Origin: Chrysochromulina parva
Taxonomy: Eukaryota; Haptophyta; Prymnesiales; Chrysochromulinaceae
Length of the DNA stretch: 31,745 nt
Assembly (NCBI GenBank): GCA_002887195.1
Contig: PJAB01000258.1
Location: 1 to 31,745 of the forward strand
Reading direction: 5' to 3'
The position numbers and the translations under genes were made by a program. The notes beneath the pieces were generated by a model that was not told where the DNA came from, made no database searches, and was given only the letters and a program-made list of their open reading frames with translations. Position 1 is the first letter of the stretch; every line of letters begins with the position of its first letter. This document shows, in pieces, positions 1 to 8,131 of this stretch.

Positions 1-144
1 CCGCCCACCCCTGGGACCTGTTCTGTTGTGTCAACCGTGTGGAGGTCATCCCCTCGTAGTGAGGAAGAGCTCAGTGAGCTACCCGAGTGTGTGTTGTGTG
101 AACGCCTGGTACGGCGCGCGTAGCGCGGCGTGACGGACTCCACA

Positions 145-1563
145 ATGGAAGAGGACGGCAGTGAGCAACGACGCAACGACGCCGTGCTGGGCCGAGGAGG
201 CGACGCGCGCGAGTCGGTGGAGACGATGTCGTGCCCCTTCGTGGCGCGAGAGATTGAAGGCCGTGGCCGTGGACTCATTGCCCTGCGTGCTATTGGAGCA
301 GGCGAAACTCTGTGCACGTTCCGCTCGTATGAGCACACCCTCTACCGCAGCGAGGCTCAGCGCTACCCACGGTACACCAAACCACAAGCCCCAGAGATTT
401 GCTCGTCTTGCCTGCTCTTCGGACCTTCGCTCGCGGAGAAGTGCACCGGCTGTCCGGACTCGTACTGCAGTGCAGAGTGCCGCCAGCTCGCGCAGCAGCG
501 TGGGCATCAGCTATGCTGCGCCGGCTTGCAGCGGCTGGCGGCGATGAAGCCTGGCAAGTATGGTGATTACGAGCTGAGCACAGCCACGTATCTGCTTCGC
601 GCGTTTGCTCGCCGTTGGGCAGAAGAGTGTGCGGCTCCGCGCGGCGCAGCGGCGGGGCGTCGTGCGCGCCGCGCCGCCGCGTCCACCGCGTCCACCGCGT
701 CCACCGCGTCCAACGCGTCCACCGCCCCCGCCGCCCATGTCGCCTCCGCCGCCTCCGCCGCCTCCGCCGCCCCTGTCGCCTCCGCCGCCTCCGCCGCCTC
801 CGCCGCCTCCGCCGCCTCCGCCGCCTCCGCCGCCTCCGCCGCCTCCGCCGCCTCCGCCGCCTTCGCGGCTTCCGCCGCTTCCGCCGCTTCCGCCGCCTCC
901 GCCACCTCCGCCACCTCCGCCATCCAGCACGTTGGGATAGTGCCCGCGATTCTCGATGGCGAGTGGCGAAGGACGCCTTCGTTTGCAGAGGCACTCGGGC
1001 AGTGCGAGGCAGCTGACTGCCATACAGCAGAGGAACGAGCGGCCCGTGAGAGGACCTTGAGCTTGCACCGGAATGCGGTGCGGCTCGCGCGTCTTCAATG
1101 CGGCCGTCTCATCCCGTGTGCTCTGGAAGCGCTGCGTCTGCTCAGCGGTGAGGCGTGCAATTCGTTTCATCTCTTTGACCCCGAAGAGAACATCGTAGGG
1201 CACCTCACATATCCCCAAGCATCCCTCTTCAATCACTCTTGCGTACCGAATTGCGCGGCGACGGCGGCGGGCGATGCTCTCGTCTTCGAATCGTTGCGAG
1301 ACGTTCGGTGCGGGGAGGAGCTGACGTACAGCTACGTGCGCTCGTTTGAGGGCGGCTCGACGGAGACGAGGGATCCATGGGGCTTCTCGTGCGACTGCCC
1401 ACGTTGTACGCGTACCATGACGGACGAGGCCCTCGCCGCCTTTGATGCCAGCCACCGATGCGCCTGTGGCAAGATTGTGGTGGCGCGCAAGGCGAAGGTG
1501 TCGCGCGAGTCGGGCATTTGCCACTGCCATGCGGGGAGTGCGCTCCCCGTCAAAGCGTCTTGA
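145..1563 (+). CDS. SMYD-like SET and MYND domain protein (putative lysine methyltransferase)
   Basis: Intact 472-residue frame from the first ATG (145) to TGA. A MYND zinc finger lies at residues ~86-125, seen as CSSC, CTGC, YCSAEC and a closing H-x3-C. The C-terminal SET part has NHSCVPNC (~363-370), GEELTYSY (~390-397) and a post-SET FSCDCPRC (~414-421). The order split SET, MYND, SET core, post-SET matches SMYD enzymes, which transfer methyl from S-adenosylmethionine to lysines of histones or other proteins. Between MYND and the SET core is an Ala/Ser tract of about 80 residues (~180-259), encoded by 9-bp repeats, that the family does not need and that probably loops out. A Cys-rich tail follows post-SET. 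Substrate and location cannot be read from the sequence. The frame is also open from a GTG at 130, but the ATG is the natural start. Confidence 0.88.
   Translation: MEEDGSEQRRNDAVLGRGGDARESVETMSCPFVAREIEGRGRGLIALRAIGAGETLCTFRSYEHTLYRSEAQRYPRYTKPQAPEICSSCLLFGPSLAEKCTGCPDSYCSAECRQLAQQRGHQLCCAGLQRLAAMKPGKYGDYELSTATYLLRAFARRWAEECAAPRGAAAGRRARRAAASTASTASTASNASTAPAAHVASAASAASAAPVASAASAASAASAASAASAASAASAASAAFAASAASAASAASATSATSAIQHVGIVPAILDGEWRRTPSFAEALGQCEAADCHTAEERAARERTLSLHRNAVRLARLQCGRLIPCALEALRLLSGEACNSFHLFDPEENIVGHLTYPQASLFNHSCVPNCAATAAGDALVFESLRDVRCGEELTYSYVRSFEGGSTETRDPWGFSCDCPRCTRTMTDEALAAFDASHRCACGKIVVARKAKVSRESGICHCHAGSALPVKAS
679..924 (+). repeat. In-frame 9-bp microsatellite encoding an Ala/Ser tract
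   Basis: The tract begins with copies of tccaccgcg and continues as about 20 copies of gcctccgcc with a few substitutions. It lies inside the SET/MYND gene and encodes (ASA)n. No stop occurs in any frame on either strand, so long spurious polyproline, polyglycine and polyarginine frames overlap it. Confidence 0.9.
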
Positions 1564-2313
1564 GGACAGTTTTTTCATGCTTAAAGCTTATCCGGATAGC
1601 GATAGGATTATCGCGACGCTACGGATCCTGACGGGGCTTTCTTCGTTCACAGTGAACAAACGAGACGGATGACATTTCACATTAACGGCTGAAAGCTCCT
1701 TAACTGTGCTGTGTACCGTGTCGCTGCCGCGTCGAGCCGAGCCGCCCCGTAGGCCGTAGCGGGCGTAGCCGAGCGCCGTACCGCGTGGGTGGGTATTTCA
1801 CGCCGCCGCCTTCTCCGTTCCGTATCGGCCCTTAAACGCCTTCTCGCTTCTGTCGCTTCCGCCTTCTGTCGCCCTCCGCGACCGCGCGCGTGTTCGGTCC
1901 CCGGGCTACCGCGTCCCGCCGGCGCCGGCCCGCGCGGGCTGCGGGCTTCGGAAAGCTTCGGAGGCGAGGCTTGTCAGTGGCCGTTCCGACCGAGTCGGCA
2001 GTCTCGCGGAAGGGCGCGAAGACGACGATCGTGCTGACGGTCCCGATAGGTCCCGAATGACCACATCTAAGAGATGTCCGTGTTGACGAGAGATCAGTCC
2101 CATTGAAGATGCAGTCCAATAGCCAATACACTCAGGCAGAGCATGAGGGTGCCCATGAGGCAGCCATAGAGGCAGTACTTTCGGGCGGAGATCACGTCCG
2201 CTTTTCTCTCGCGCCTGCTCGCTCGCGACCTTACATTCTCGGGCCTGCTCGCCCACCGGAGAAGGTTGGTGCACCAACTCCCCGCATATCTCCTGCGCGC
2301 GTCCGTTCGATCA
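1564..2313. other. Intergenic region between convergent genes
   Basis: This stretch lies between the ends of two convergent genes. Just after the SET gene there are short inverted repeats: tatccggata at 1589-1598, and gttcac/gtgaac with a one-base spacer at 1645-1657. They could form small hairpins in the 3' UTR. The rest is GC-rich with only short frames that resemble no protein I recognise. Confidence 0.5.
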
Positions 2314-3630
2314 TCATTGGGCCATCCGCCGCTGCTCCGCCTCTGCCCGCCTCTGGCCCTCGACGGCCATGCCTGAGGCGGCCGCCCTCGCCTCACCCTG
2401 ACGATCTTCAATGGACGCGTGCACTTCGGCCGGGTACACGCAGCCGAGTTCGGTGGAATTGGCCATCACCATCGACAGGGCGGCACGGCGCATGCCCTCC
2501 GACTCGCTCTGTGGCGGCGCGGGCCCAAATCGGGCCACGTCGAAGCGCACGCGGCTCTCATACGCGCGATCGGATTCCCACAGCTGTCGTGGCAGCCAGG
2601 GCACCACACACACGCTGCTCTTGAGCGGAGTGCCCGCGACGACGCCAGTCGCAAGAGCTGGTGCTGAGCGAGCGAGAGCCGCCGCGCCGGTCGCACCCTC
2701 AGGGGGCACTCCTTCGAGGCGGATCGCATCGATCTCGCTCCACCACTCGGCGGTCCAGTCTCGAGTGTCCAGGCTGACCTCGAGGGCGCTCACGAGCCGT
2801 TCCCCACAGCCCGGGCGCAGCGGCGGGCGGAACTCCCGGCACGGCACATCGGGGTACTCGACGCTGCCTGCCCAGAGGACGAACCAGTCCGAGTCCGCCG
2901 CCTGGGCGCCCTTAGGCCGATCGGTGCCGCGGATGGCGACGATGCTTCCCGGGTTGGACGTCTCAAGTATGCTAATGGCGGTTGGGTAGACTGCACGCTT
3001 GAACGCGACCCGCACCCATTCGAGCGACTCACCTGGACGTGGAACCGCCGACCATGCCTTTGCACTTGTGCCCGAGTGGGGAAAGACTGCGGGCGCGCCC
3101 AAGAGCTGCCTGGCAGAGTGGTCCGAGGCCGAAAATTGGGAAGAGGCGCCCAGCAGCGTCGAGATCCACATCGAGATGACGCCGGCCTTGGGCGATTCTG
3201 CGGGCGGCGCGGCGGCGGCCGCAGCAGCCGTACCGGCACGAGGAGGGGGGAGGGAGGGGGGCGCGGGGAATGCGGGCGCTTGCGCGGAGGGCGGCAGCGA
3301 GGACCCGGCGGCGGCCAACATCTCCGCCGCCGCCGCTAGGAATGAGGTGGTAGACGCCGTAGCCGCTCCACTGCATTCGGCGGCGGCACTCCCGGCGCCT
3401 CCGGCCACGCAGGAACCGGCTGCCGCCCTACGGCGCACAACGGTCGCGGCCTCGTCGGCGGCCCTGCGCTCGGTGGCGGCCTTCTCTGCCGCCGCTGGCC
3501 CCAGCCCCGCCTGCTGTTCGCGGCACTGTTTTAGAAGGCTCTTGGGCGGCGGCGCCGCAGAATAGTTGCGCGCGCCGCCCGTGGCGCCGAAACCGAGCCC
3601 GACGCCCCTATTTTGGTTCCCATACCCCAT
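2314..3630 (-). CDS. FBXL4-like discoidin domain fused to an XTBD (XRN2-binding) domain
   Basis: 438-residue frame from ATG at 3630 to TGA. Residues ~1-90 are Gly- and Ala/Arg-rich. A peptide STTSFLAAAAEML (~93-105) nearly repeats the N terminus of the next gene upstream. Residues ~160-307 match the galactose-binding-like (discoidin) part of FBXL4: AVFPHSG, VYPTAISILETSNPG, WFVLWAG, and an EIDAIRLEGV ending. No F-box or leucine-rich repeats follow. Residues ~349-405 read as an XTBD: SDRAYESRVRFDVARF, then SMVMANSTELGCVYPAEV, the hallmark shared with CDKN2AIP, CDKN2AIPNL and NKRF. XTBDs bind the nuclear 5'-3' exonuclease XRN2, so a role near XRN2 is inferred. The C terminus is a charged helix. 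It lies 191 bp downstream of the G-patch gene, on the same strand. The pairing of the two domains in one chain is the unusual part. Confidence 0.78.
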   Translation of the reverse strand: MGYGNQNRGVGLGFGATGGARNYSAAPPPKSLLKQCREQQAGLGPAAAEKAATERRAADEAATVVRRRAAAGSCVAGGAGSAAAECSGAATASTTSFLAAAAEMLAAAGSSLPPSAQAPAFPAPPSLPPPRAGTAAAAAAAPPAESPKAGVISMWISTLLGASSQFSASDHSARQLLGAPAVFPHSGTSAKAWSAVPRPGESLEWVRVAFKRAVYPTAISILETSNPGSIVAIRGTDRPKGAQAADSDWFVLWAGSVEYPDVPCREFRPPLRPGCGERLVSALEVSLDTRDWTAEWWSEIDAIRLEGVPPEGATGAAALARSAPALATGVVAGTPLKSSVCVVPWLPRQLWESDRAYESRVRFDVARFGPAPPQSESEGMRRAALSMVMANSTELGCVYPAEVHASIEDRQGEARAAASGMAVEGQRRAEAEQRRMAQ

Positions 3631-3662
3631 CGCAAGGACGGCCTTGTACTGTGGACGTACAC

Positions 3663-3738
3663 GAGGCAATCATGATGAGCGAGGCAATCAGGATGAGGTA
3701 ATCGTGATGAGCGAGGCAATCATGACACGAGGCAATCC
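3663..3738. repeat. Imperfect tandem repeat gaggcaatca
   Basis: Five copies start at 3663, 3681, 3695, 3713 and 3729 (gaggcaatca, gaggcaatca, gaggtaatcg, gaggcaatca, gaggcaatcc). Spacers are 4 to 8 bases and rich in gatgagc. The array sits 33-108 bp upstream of the XTBD gene's ATG, in its presumed promoter or 5' UTR. Confidence 0.7.
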
Positions 3739-3821
3739 GGTGACGATGCAGTGAGCAGCAATCCAGTTGGCCCTTCAGAGATGCAATCACGGTCTTTCTC
3801 AGAGAGGTCATCAGTGTGCAA

Positions 3822-5135
3822 TCATCGCAACTGCACCTGCTCCTCGACGGCATGCTCGTTCATACGCGCCGCCTCGGCCGAGGGCACGTGCGTGCGCTTG
3901 TACACCGTGATGAAGCGCTCATCACCCTTGCCACTGCTCTGGTGCTTCAGATTGTGTTTCTGCGCGAGTGTGTGCACGAGAGCTCGATCTGCCTTGCTCA
4001 GATCGGGATTGAATGCGAGCTCGGCCGAGCTCGGGTCGGAGAGGAACTCGGTGATGCGCTCCTCTACATTCTTCGAGAAGACCTTGGCCTCAGGCAGCCC
4101 CTTGTCACATCCGAGCCCGACGCCCTCGAGCAGGCGCATCGTGCGCACGGCCACCGGAAGCACAGCGCCCTTGCCGTGCCGTCCCAGCCCCTGCCCCTCG
4201 ATCCATCCCATCTGAATCAGCATCTGGTATCCAATCGAAGTCGTCTCGTCGAGCGCCGCGCCTTGCGCCACCTCGCGCCGTACCTGCAGCAATGCCTCCT
4301 TTCCTAATGGCCTCTTGGCCGCCGCCTCCGCCTCCGCCTCCACATCCACCTCCGCCTCCGCCTCCGCCTCCGCCACCACAGGCCCGCCCATCCGGGCATC
4401 GTGCGAGGCGCCGTGTTGGGCGTCGGGTGGGGCGAGCGGGTTCGTCGCCGTCAGTTGAATGGAGAGCGCGGTACGGAACAGATCGGTTACGCTCTCGGGC
4501 AGCGTCTCACTCTGCTCCTCCCCCTCCTCCTCGGGCTGCTCTACCTCGTCGTCGCTCACGTCGGCAGTGCCCTTGCGCACAAACCGGATGTACGGCCCCT
4601 CGTACGCCGTGCCGTCGTCGTGCATGCGCGAGCCACCGGTCGGCGTGGCCGCACTGCGGCCGCCTCCGCGCTTGCTGCGCGAACGCAAGGACTCCGAAGC
4701 GGGAGCGGGCGCCGCCTGCTTCGGCTGCGGTGGCTGCTTCGGCTGCGGTGGCTGTTTCGGCTGCAGCACCTGCGGCGGCTGCATTGGCTGCTGCGGTGGT
4801 GGCGCCGGGAAATATTTGGGCGCTGCTGAAGACTCAGGTGCGGCCGAATGCCACTCATCGTAGCCTCCATAGTAAGAAAAGAACTCTTGAATCGTGTAAT
4901 AGTAGCCGTCGGGTGCCAAGCGACGCTCGTCCACTGCGATGGGCTGCACGGCCGCAGCAGGCGGAGGCGCCTTTGCCTTTCCTTTCGGCTTTAAGCCGAG
5001 GGTGGGTATCGGCAGTGCGGTGGGCGCTGGCGGCACGAAAAGTGCGCCGGCGGTGAGCGCACTTAGGGGCGCTGGCAGTGTCTGTACGTTTCCCAACATT
5101 TCCGCCGCCGCCGCGAGGAAGGTCGTGCTGGACAT
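3822..5135 (-). CDS. G-patch and R3H domain protein (NKRF/SQS1-type)
   Basis: 437-residue frame from ATG at 5135 to TGA. The protein opens with MSSTTFLAAAAEML. Residues ~75-100 hold a Tyr-rich motif (YTIQEFFSYYGGYDEW). Pro/Gln repeats (PKQPPQ) and a basic patch (SLRSRSKRGGGR) follow, then acidic stretches. The G-patch is at ~300-340 with MLIQMGWIEGQGLG, the invariant glycine pattern. An R3H domain follows at ~355-415, with R384-x3-H388 in ADRALVHTLAQ. G-patch proteins activate DEAH helicases such as DHX15/Prp43; R3H binds single-stranded nucleic acid. The G-patch-then-R3H order is that of animal NKRF, which also carries an XTBD. Here an XTBD is found in the neighbouring gene instead. Likely nuclear or nucleolar RNA processing (inference). 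It is divergent from the DUF3228 gene. Confidence 0.85.
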   Translation of the reverse strand: MSSTTFLAAAAEMLGNVQTLPAPLSALTAGALFVPPAPTALPIPTLGLKPKGKAKAPPPAAAVQPIAVDERRLAPDGYYYTIQEFFSYYGGYDEWHSAAPESSAAPKYFPAPPPQQPMQPPQVLQPKQPPQPKQPPQPKQAAPAPASESLRSRSKRGGGRSAATPTGGSRMHDDGTAYEGPYIRFVRKGTADVSDDEVEQPEEEGEEQSETLPESVTDLFRTALSIQLTATNPLAPPDAQHGASHDARMGGPVVAEAEAEAEVDVEAEAEAAAKRPLGKEALLQVRREVAQGAALDETTSIGYQMLIQMGWIEGQGLGRHGKGAVLPVAVRTMRLLEGVGLGCDKGLPEAKVFSKNVEERITEFLSDPSSAELAFNPDLSKADRALVHTLAQKHNLKHQSSGKGDERFITVYKRTHVPSAEAARMNEHAVEEQVQLR

Positions 5136-5207
5136 CGTCTTTCCGTTCACACCTCAGACGTTTTCGTCGTATGTACGCGGTCCTGTGTCTTGGGTGTCGA
5201 GTTCTAA

Positions 5208-5222
5208 ACATTGGCTGTGAAT
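5208..5222 (-). promoter_or_regulatory. Candidate CCAAT-box element, shared 15-mer copy 1
   Basis: The exact 15-mer acattggctgtgaat occurs here and at 10479-10493. On the minus strand it reads ATTCACAGCCAATGT, which contains CCAAT. It lies 73 bp upstream of the minus-strand G-patch gene's start codon. The promoter role is inferred from sequence and position only. Confidence 0.35.
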
Positions 5223-5270
5223 GACGCACTGTCATAAAACAGTCCAACTTGACAAGCTCTTCCCCTTCCG

Positions 5271-5278
5271 TACATGTA
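5271..5278. promoter_or_regulatory. TACATGTA palindrome, copy 1
   Basis: One of five exact copies of this 8-bp palindrome in the window. It overlaps the first in-frame ATG (5274) of the DUF3228 gene and lies in the divergent promoter interval shared with the G-patch gene. Confidence 0.4.
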
Positions 5279-6023
5279 CGAACTTGTGATTCAAATGATC
5301 AAATCGTTCAATCCTATTGACCTTTTCACACGGGGGCGCGCGCGGCGACAGTGCATGCTCGCAAGGACTGCGCTCCGATCGACTCTCCTGCGCTCGAAAT
5401 TGGCCTGCCTGGTCATGACGTCGGCACCACCCATGTTTGTGATTGATCCTTTTGCCTTCAAGCAATTCGACGCCAATATCGCATACGAAGGCACGCGGGT
5501 TGAGTATGACAAGCAGGCGTTTGAGGCCAAGATCAACGAGCTGTACGCAAGCGGCGACTACCCGCTCGTGGACGGATACGCACCCTTTTGCAAACACCTC
5601 TTCGTACCCAACTTTGCCGGGGTCAAGAATAACGTCCTGGTGGTTACGCCCGAGAACGAGGGCCGCCTCCGTTCGGGCTATGAGGCACGTACGGAGCAAG
5701 AGCTCGCGGTGCTGACGCGCTGGTTCCCAAAGGATGGTGCTGACGAGCCGACGGTTGCCAGGTATATGGATATCATCCTCTACAGCCGGGAGCAGATCAA
5801 CAAAGAGGCGGCGGCGATGGGACGAGAGGAGGAGCCCACGACAGCGCCCTGGGGCATTATCTCCATCAAGGCGCAGGACGTCGGCTACGAGCTGCCGATG
5901 CAGCCGATCACGATGATGCGCAACGCCCTGGGTAAAGAAGAGGGCGGATCCGGCGTGCCGATGGAGCGAGCCAAGTACTTGGAGTCGGTGGCCTTCTGGT
6001 CGAAGCACGCGCCGATAAAGTAG
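5274..6023 (+). CDS. DUF3228 family protein
   Basis: 249-residue frame from ATG at 5274 to TAG. From about residue 54 the protein matches the DUF3228 family: FVIDPFAFKQFD, YAPFCKHLFVPNF, VVTPENEGRLRSGYEAR, and a C-terminal APWGIISIKAQD segment. The family is found in plants, algae and some bacteria, and I know of no established function. The first ~50 residues are Arg- and hydrophobic-rich and could be an organelle-targeting peptide. The true start may be ATG 5355 (MLARTALRSTLL...) or ATG 5415 (MTSAPPMF), because the ATG at 5274 lies inside a TACATGTA palindrome that looks like a promoter element. It is divergent from the G-patch gene. Confidence 0.85.
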   Translation: MYELVIQMIKSFNPIDLFTRGRARRQCMLARTALRSTLLRSKLACLVMTSAPPMFVIDPFAFKQFDANIAYEGTRVEYDKQAFEAKINELYASGDYPLVDGYAPFCKHLFVPNFAGVKNNVLVVTPENEGRLRSGYEARTEQELAVLTRWFPKDGADEPTVARYMDIILYSREQINKEAAAMGREEEPTTAPWGIISIKAQDVGYELPMQPITMMRNALGKEEGGSGVPMERAKYLESVAFWSKHAPIK

Positions 6024-6476
6024 ATTGAAAGCCGCCGCAGCATTGTTCAGATGCGCGACGTGGTGAGCATCGATGGACGGCAACCACGCCAGTCCGCCTC
6101 AACCGGCACCCACGCCAGTCCGTCTCAACCGAAATCGTGTGTGGCCACTAATGGCTTCTGCGTCGCACGGCGCGCAACCGCCGAGGACGCGGCGGCACCG
6201 CCGAAGGCCCTTCGCCGAAGCGTCGATCGTGCTCGTGCGTCGTTCGGAACCACGCGAAGAGCACGAGTGATACCAGGACAGCGTTGCTCGGCGAGGTTCA
6301 TCTGAACGTGCGGACGTCGTGAAGAGGTGAAGGGATGGGCTCACCAAAACATACCATATACGGTAGGTACGAAAAGTAAAACTGTAGTTCCTACTGTACA
6401 ATAAAAGACTTTCGTCGCCCGAGTGACCCTACCATGGTACATGTAGTGTGGAGACTTTGGATCTTGTGCGTCCCTG
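6024..6476. other. Intergenic region with promoter of the downstream membrane protein gene
   Basis: A short tandem duplication (cgccagtccgcctcaaccg / cgccagtccgtctcaaccg) lies at about 6088-6130. An AT-richer stretch at 6345-6420 (ataccatatacggt, acaataaaagac) contrasts with the GC-rich surroundings and ends in a TACATGTA palindrome 31 bp before the next ATG. I see no gene here. Confidence 0.45.
6438..6445. promoter_or_regulatory. TACATGTA palindrome, copy 2
   Basis: Exact copy of the palindrome, ending 31 bp upstream of the ATG at 6477, within an AT-richer promoter-like stretch. Confidence 0.4.
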
Positions 6477-7247
6477 ATGGCATCGCCACCAACGCATCTC
6501 GATGCGTTGTCAGAACATCTCGCCGTACGTCTGCAATTGCAGGATCTTCAGCGACGTGAAAGGGAGGCCTCGCTGCGTAGGCAGCAGGAGGCAAACGATG
6601 CGATGACGGCAGCGGCCACAATCAGTGAGCACTGGCAAGATGAGGAGCAGCCGCAGCAGCGACGACGTCAGCCTGCACAGCACAGAGAGGAGCCGGCTGA
6701 ACGCGCAGCCCGGATCAAAGCAGATTTAATTTGGTTTAGCGGCGTCGACATGAGTCTTTGGTTTCTTTGTATCATCCTGTATGGGTTTGGCACAGGTTTG
6801 GATACGATTTTGTCCGTGGCGGGTTTCGCGGGCCCTGGGATGGCTGCACTGACCGCGATGCAGTACGACTGGCGCCTCGCTGCGATGCACATGCTCTGCT
6901 CTGTAGGGACCTTGGCAGTGCGCGCGGTACTCGTGCCCATCACCACTGGCAACTTCCTCTTCGGCACAAGCGCAGTGGCGCTCGCCCTATCGTCGCTGCA
7001 TCAGACGCTCATCGGAGCGCGTTGGTCCCGGCTGCTCTGGACGCACGGCACGAGCCTGAAAGCCCATCGTCGTGCGAGCACGTACGAGCAGCGACGTTCG
7101 GCGTCGCAGCATCTAGCGGAGGACACTGCAACGACAGAGCTCGAGCTTCATGAAGGGGTACCCATCTCGCCTGGAGCTCGTGCGTTCGGAGATTCGGAGG
7201 ATGCGGTGGCGGTGGGCGTGCCGGTGGGGCGCACGAGCTACACATGA
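6477..7247 (+). CDS. Small multi-pass membrane protein of unknown function
   Basis: 256-residue intact frame from ATG at 6477 to TGA. Residues ~8-80 are a highly charged Gln/Arg/Glu helix (RLQLQDLQRREREASLRRQQ), probably a coiled coil. About three hydrophobic helices follow: ~92-115 (MSLWFLCIILYGFGTGLDTI), ~135-154 (AAMHMLCSVGTLAVRAVLV) and ~160-178 (FLFGTSAVALALSSLHQTL). The ~75-residue tail is hydrophilic and acidic at its end. I do not recognise the family. The layout, cytosolic helical head plus a small membrane domain, would suit an organelle or endomembrane protein, but nothing in the sequence fixes that. Neighbours give no functional hint. Confidence 0.7.
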   Translation: MASPPTHLDALSEHLAVRLQLQDLQRREREASLRRQQEANDAMTAAATISEHWQDEEQPQQRRRQPAQHREEPAERAARIKADLIWFSGVDMSLWFLCIILYGFGTGLDTILSVAGFAGPGMAALTAMQYDWRLAAMHMLCSVGTLAVRAVLVPITTGNFLFGTSAVALALSSLHQTLIGARWSRLLWTHGTSLKAHRRASTYEQRRSASQHLAEDTATTELELHEGVPISPGARAFGDSEDAVAVGVPVGRTSYT

Positions 7248-8131
7248 CCTGTGGTGTCTGTGTGAGCAGTTCAAAGTATAAGTGAGAGCATAAATACATA
7301 ATATTAATAACGGCGCCGGGTAGCGGTGCGGTGGTAACCGTTACACGGACGACGAGTACGCTACGACGACGAGTCGACGCGTCTCGACGACGGCGCTGAG
7401 CTCGGCGACGTCCGAACCGCCGCCTCCCCGTTAACGCGTAAACGCCGAAGATCGTTCTCGTTCTTTATCTCGCGTCCGTTCTCGAAAATGTTAACGATAC
7501 ACACATCTCACATGCTAAGATTTCATGCTCCTTCTATACAAATGGATATTCCGCGTCTCGACCGGACGGGGGAGAGCCACATGAATGGACCCCTTCTGAC
7601 GATCATCTTCAGACATCTCGTCAGGCAGATGTTGGATTCCCAGCACGATTAAATATTCGAGACGTCGCTCGTCGGACCCCCCCATCGCCGACGAGCGAGA
7701 TCAGCTGTTCCCGCGTCCATCGCAGCAGCAGCCGCGCCGGGTGCGAGGCTCCCCACCCACCAAGCTGGAGGTTCGCTGGCCCGAGTCTCAGTGAGAGAGT
7801 GACTCTGAGCGGTGAGCCAAGCCCAGCTGCCCGGACAGTACAGGAAGGCAGCTGCCCGGGCGGTGTGGCGGCAGGCGCTGTCCTGAACACCACAGCTGTA
7901 CCACGCAGACAGATGCGCCCCTGCGCACGTGTGACGAGTCACGTCCGCCTGCCTCGTGCCTGATGATGAGCCTCATCATGAGTGCACGACGACGGGAAGA
8001 GAGATGAGAGTAAGTGTACAAATAGGACCTCGCAGGTAACCTCGCAGGTGAGCCCATGCAAACCCCTGCAGCAGCAGCTCATGCAAACCCGTGCAGCAGC
8101 AGCTGCGGTAGCGGCAGCTGCAGCGCAGCCT
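7248..8131. other. Intergenic region between two convergent genes
   Basis: An AT-rich patch right after the membrane gene (about 7275-7311, cataaatacataatattaat) is a plausible 3'-end signal. A gtaac-c-gttac palindrome lies at 7334-7344. Near 8028-8050 cctcgcaggt is duplicated. At 8056-8105 a 25-bp unit (atgcaaacccctgcagcagc...) is repeated twice in tandem. I see no convincing gene in the ~880 bp. Confidence 0.45.
8056..8105. repeat. 25-bp tandem duplication
   Basis: Two 25-bp copies (8056-8080 and 8081-8105) beginning atgcaaaccc and ending gcagcagcagct differ at two positions. They lie just past the stop of the minus-strand gene, so probably in its 3' UTR or flank. Confidence 0.8.

Noticed and set aside
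511..1578. Long minus-strand frame with polyglycine, opposite the SET/MYND gene
   Set aside because: It exists because the GC-rich 9-bp repeat has no stops in any frame. It has no recognisable domain, while the opposite strand encodes complete MYND and SET motifs.
5232..6083. 283-residue minus-strand frame opposite the DUF3228 gene
   Set aside because: The plus strand has clear DUF3228 motifs. The antisense frame is a codon-bias shadow without family signatures.
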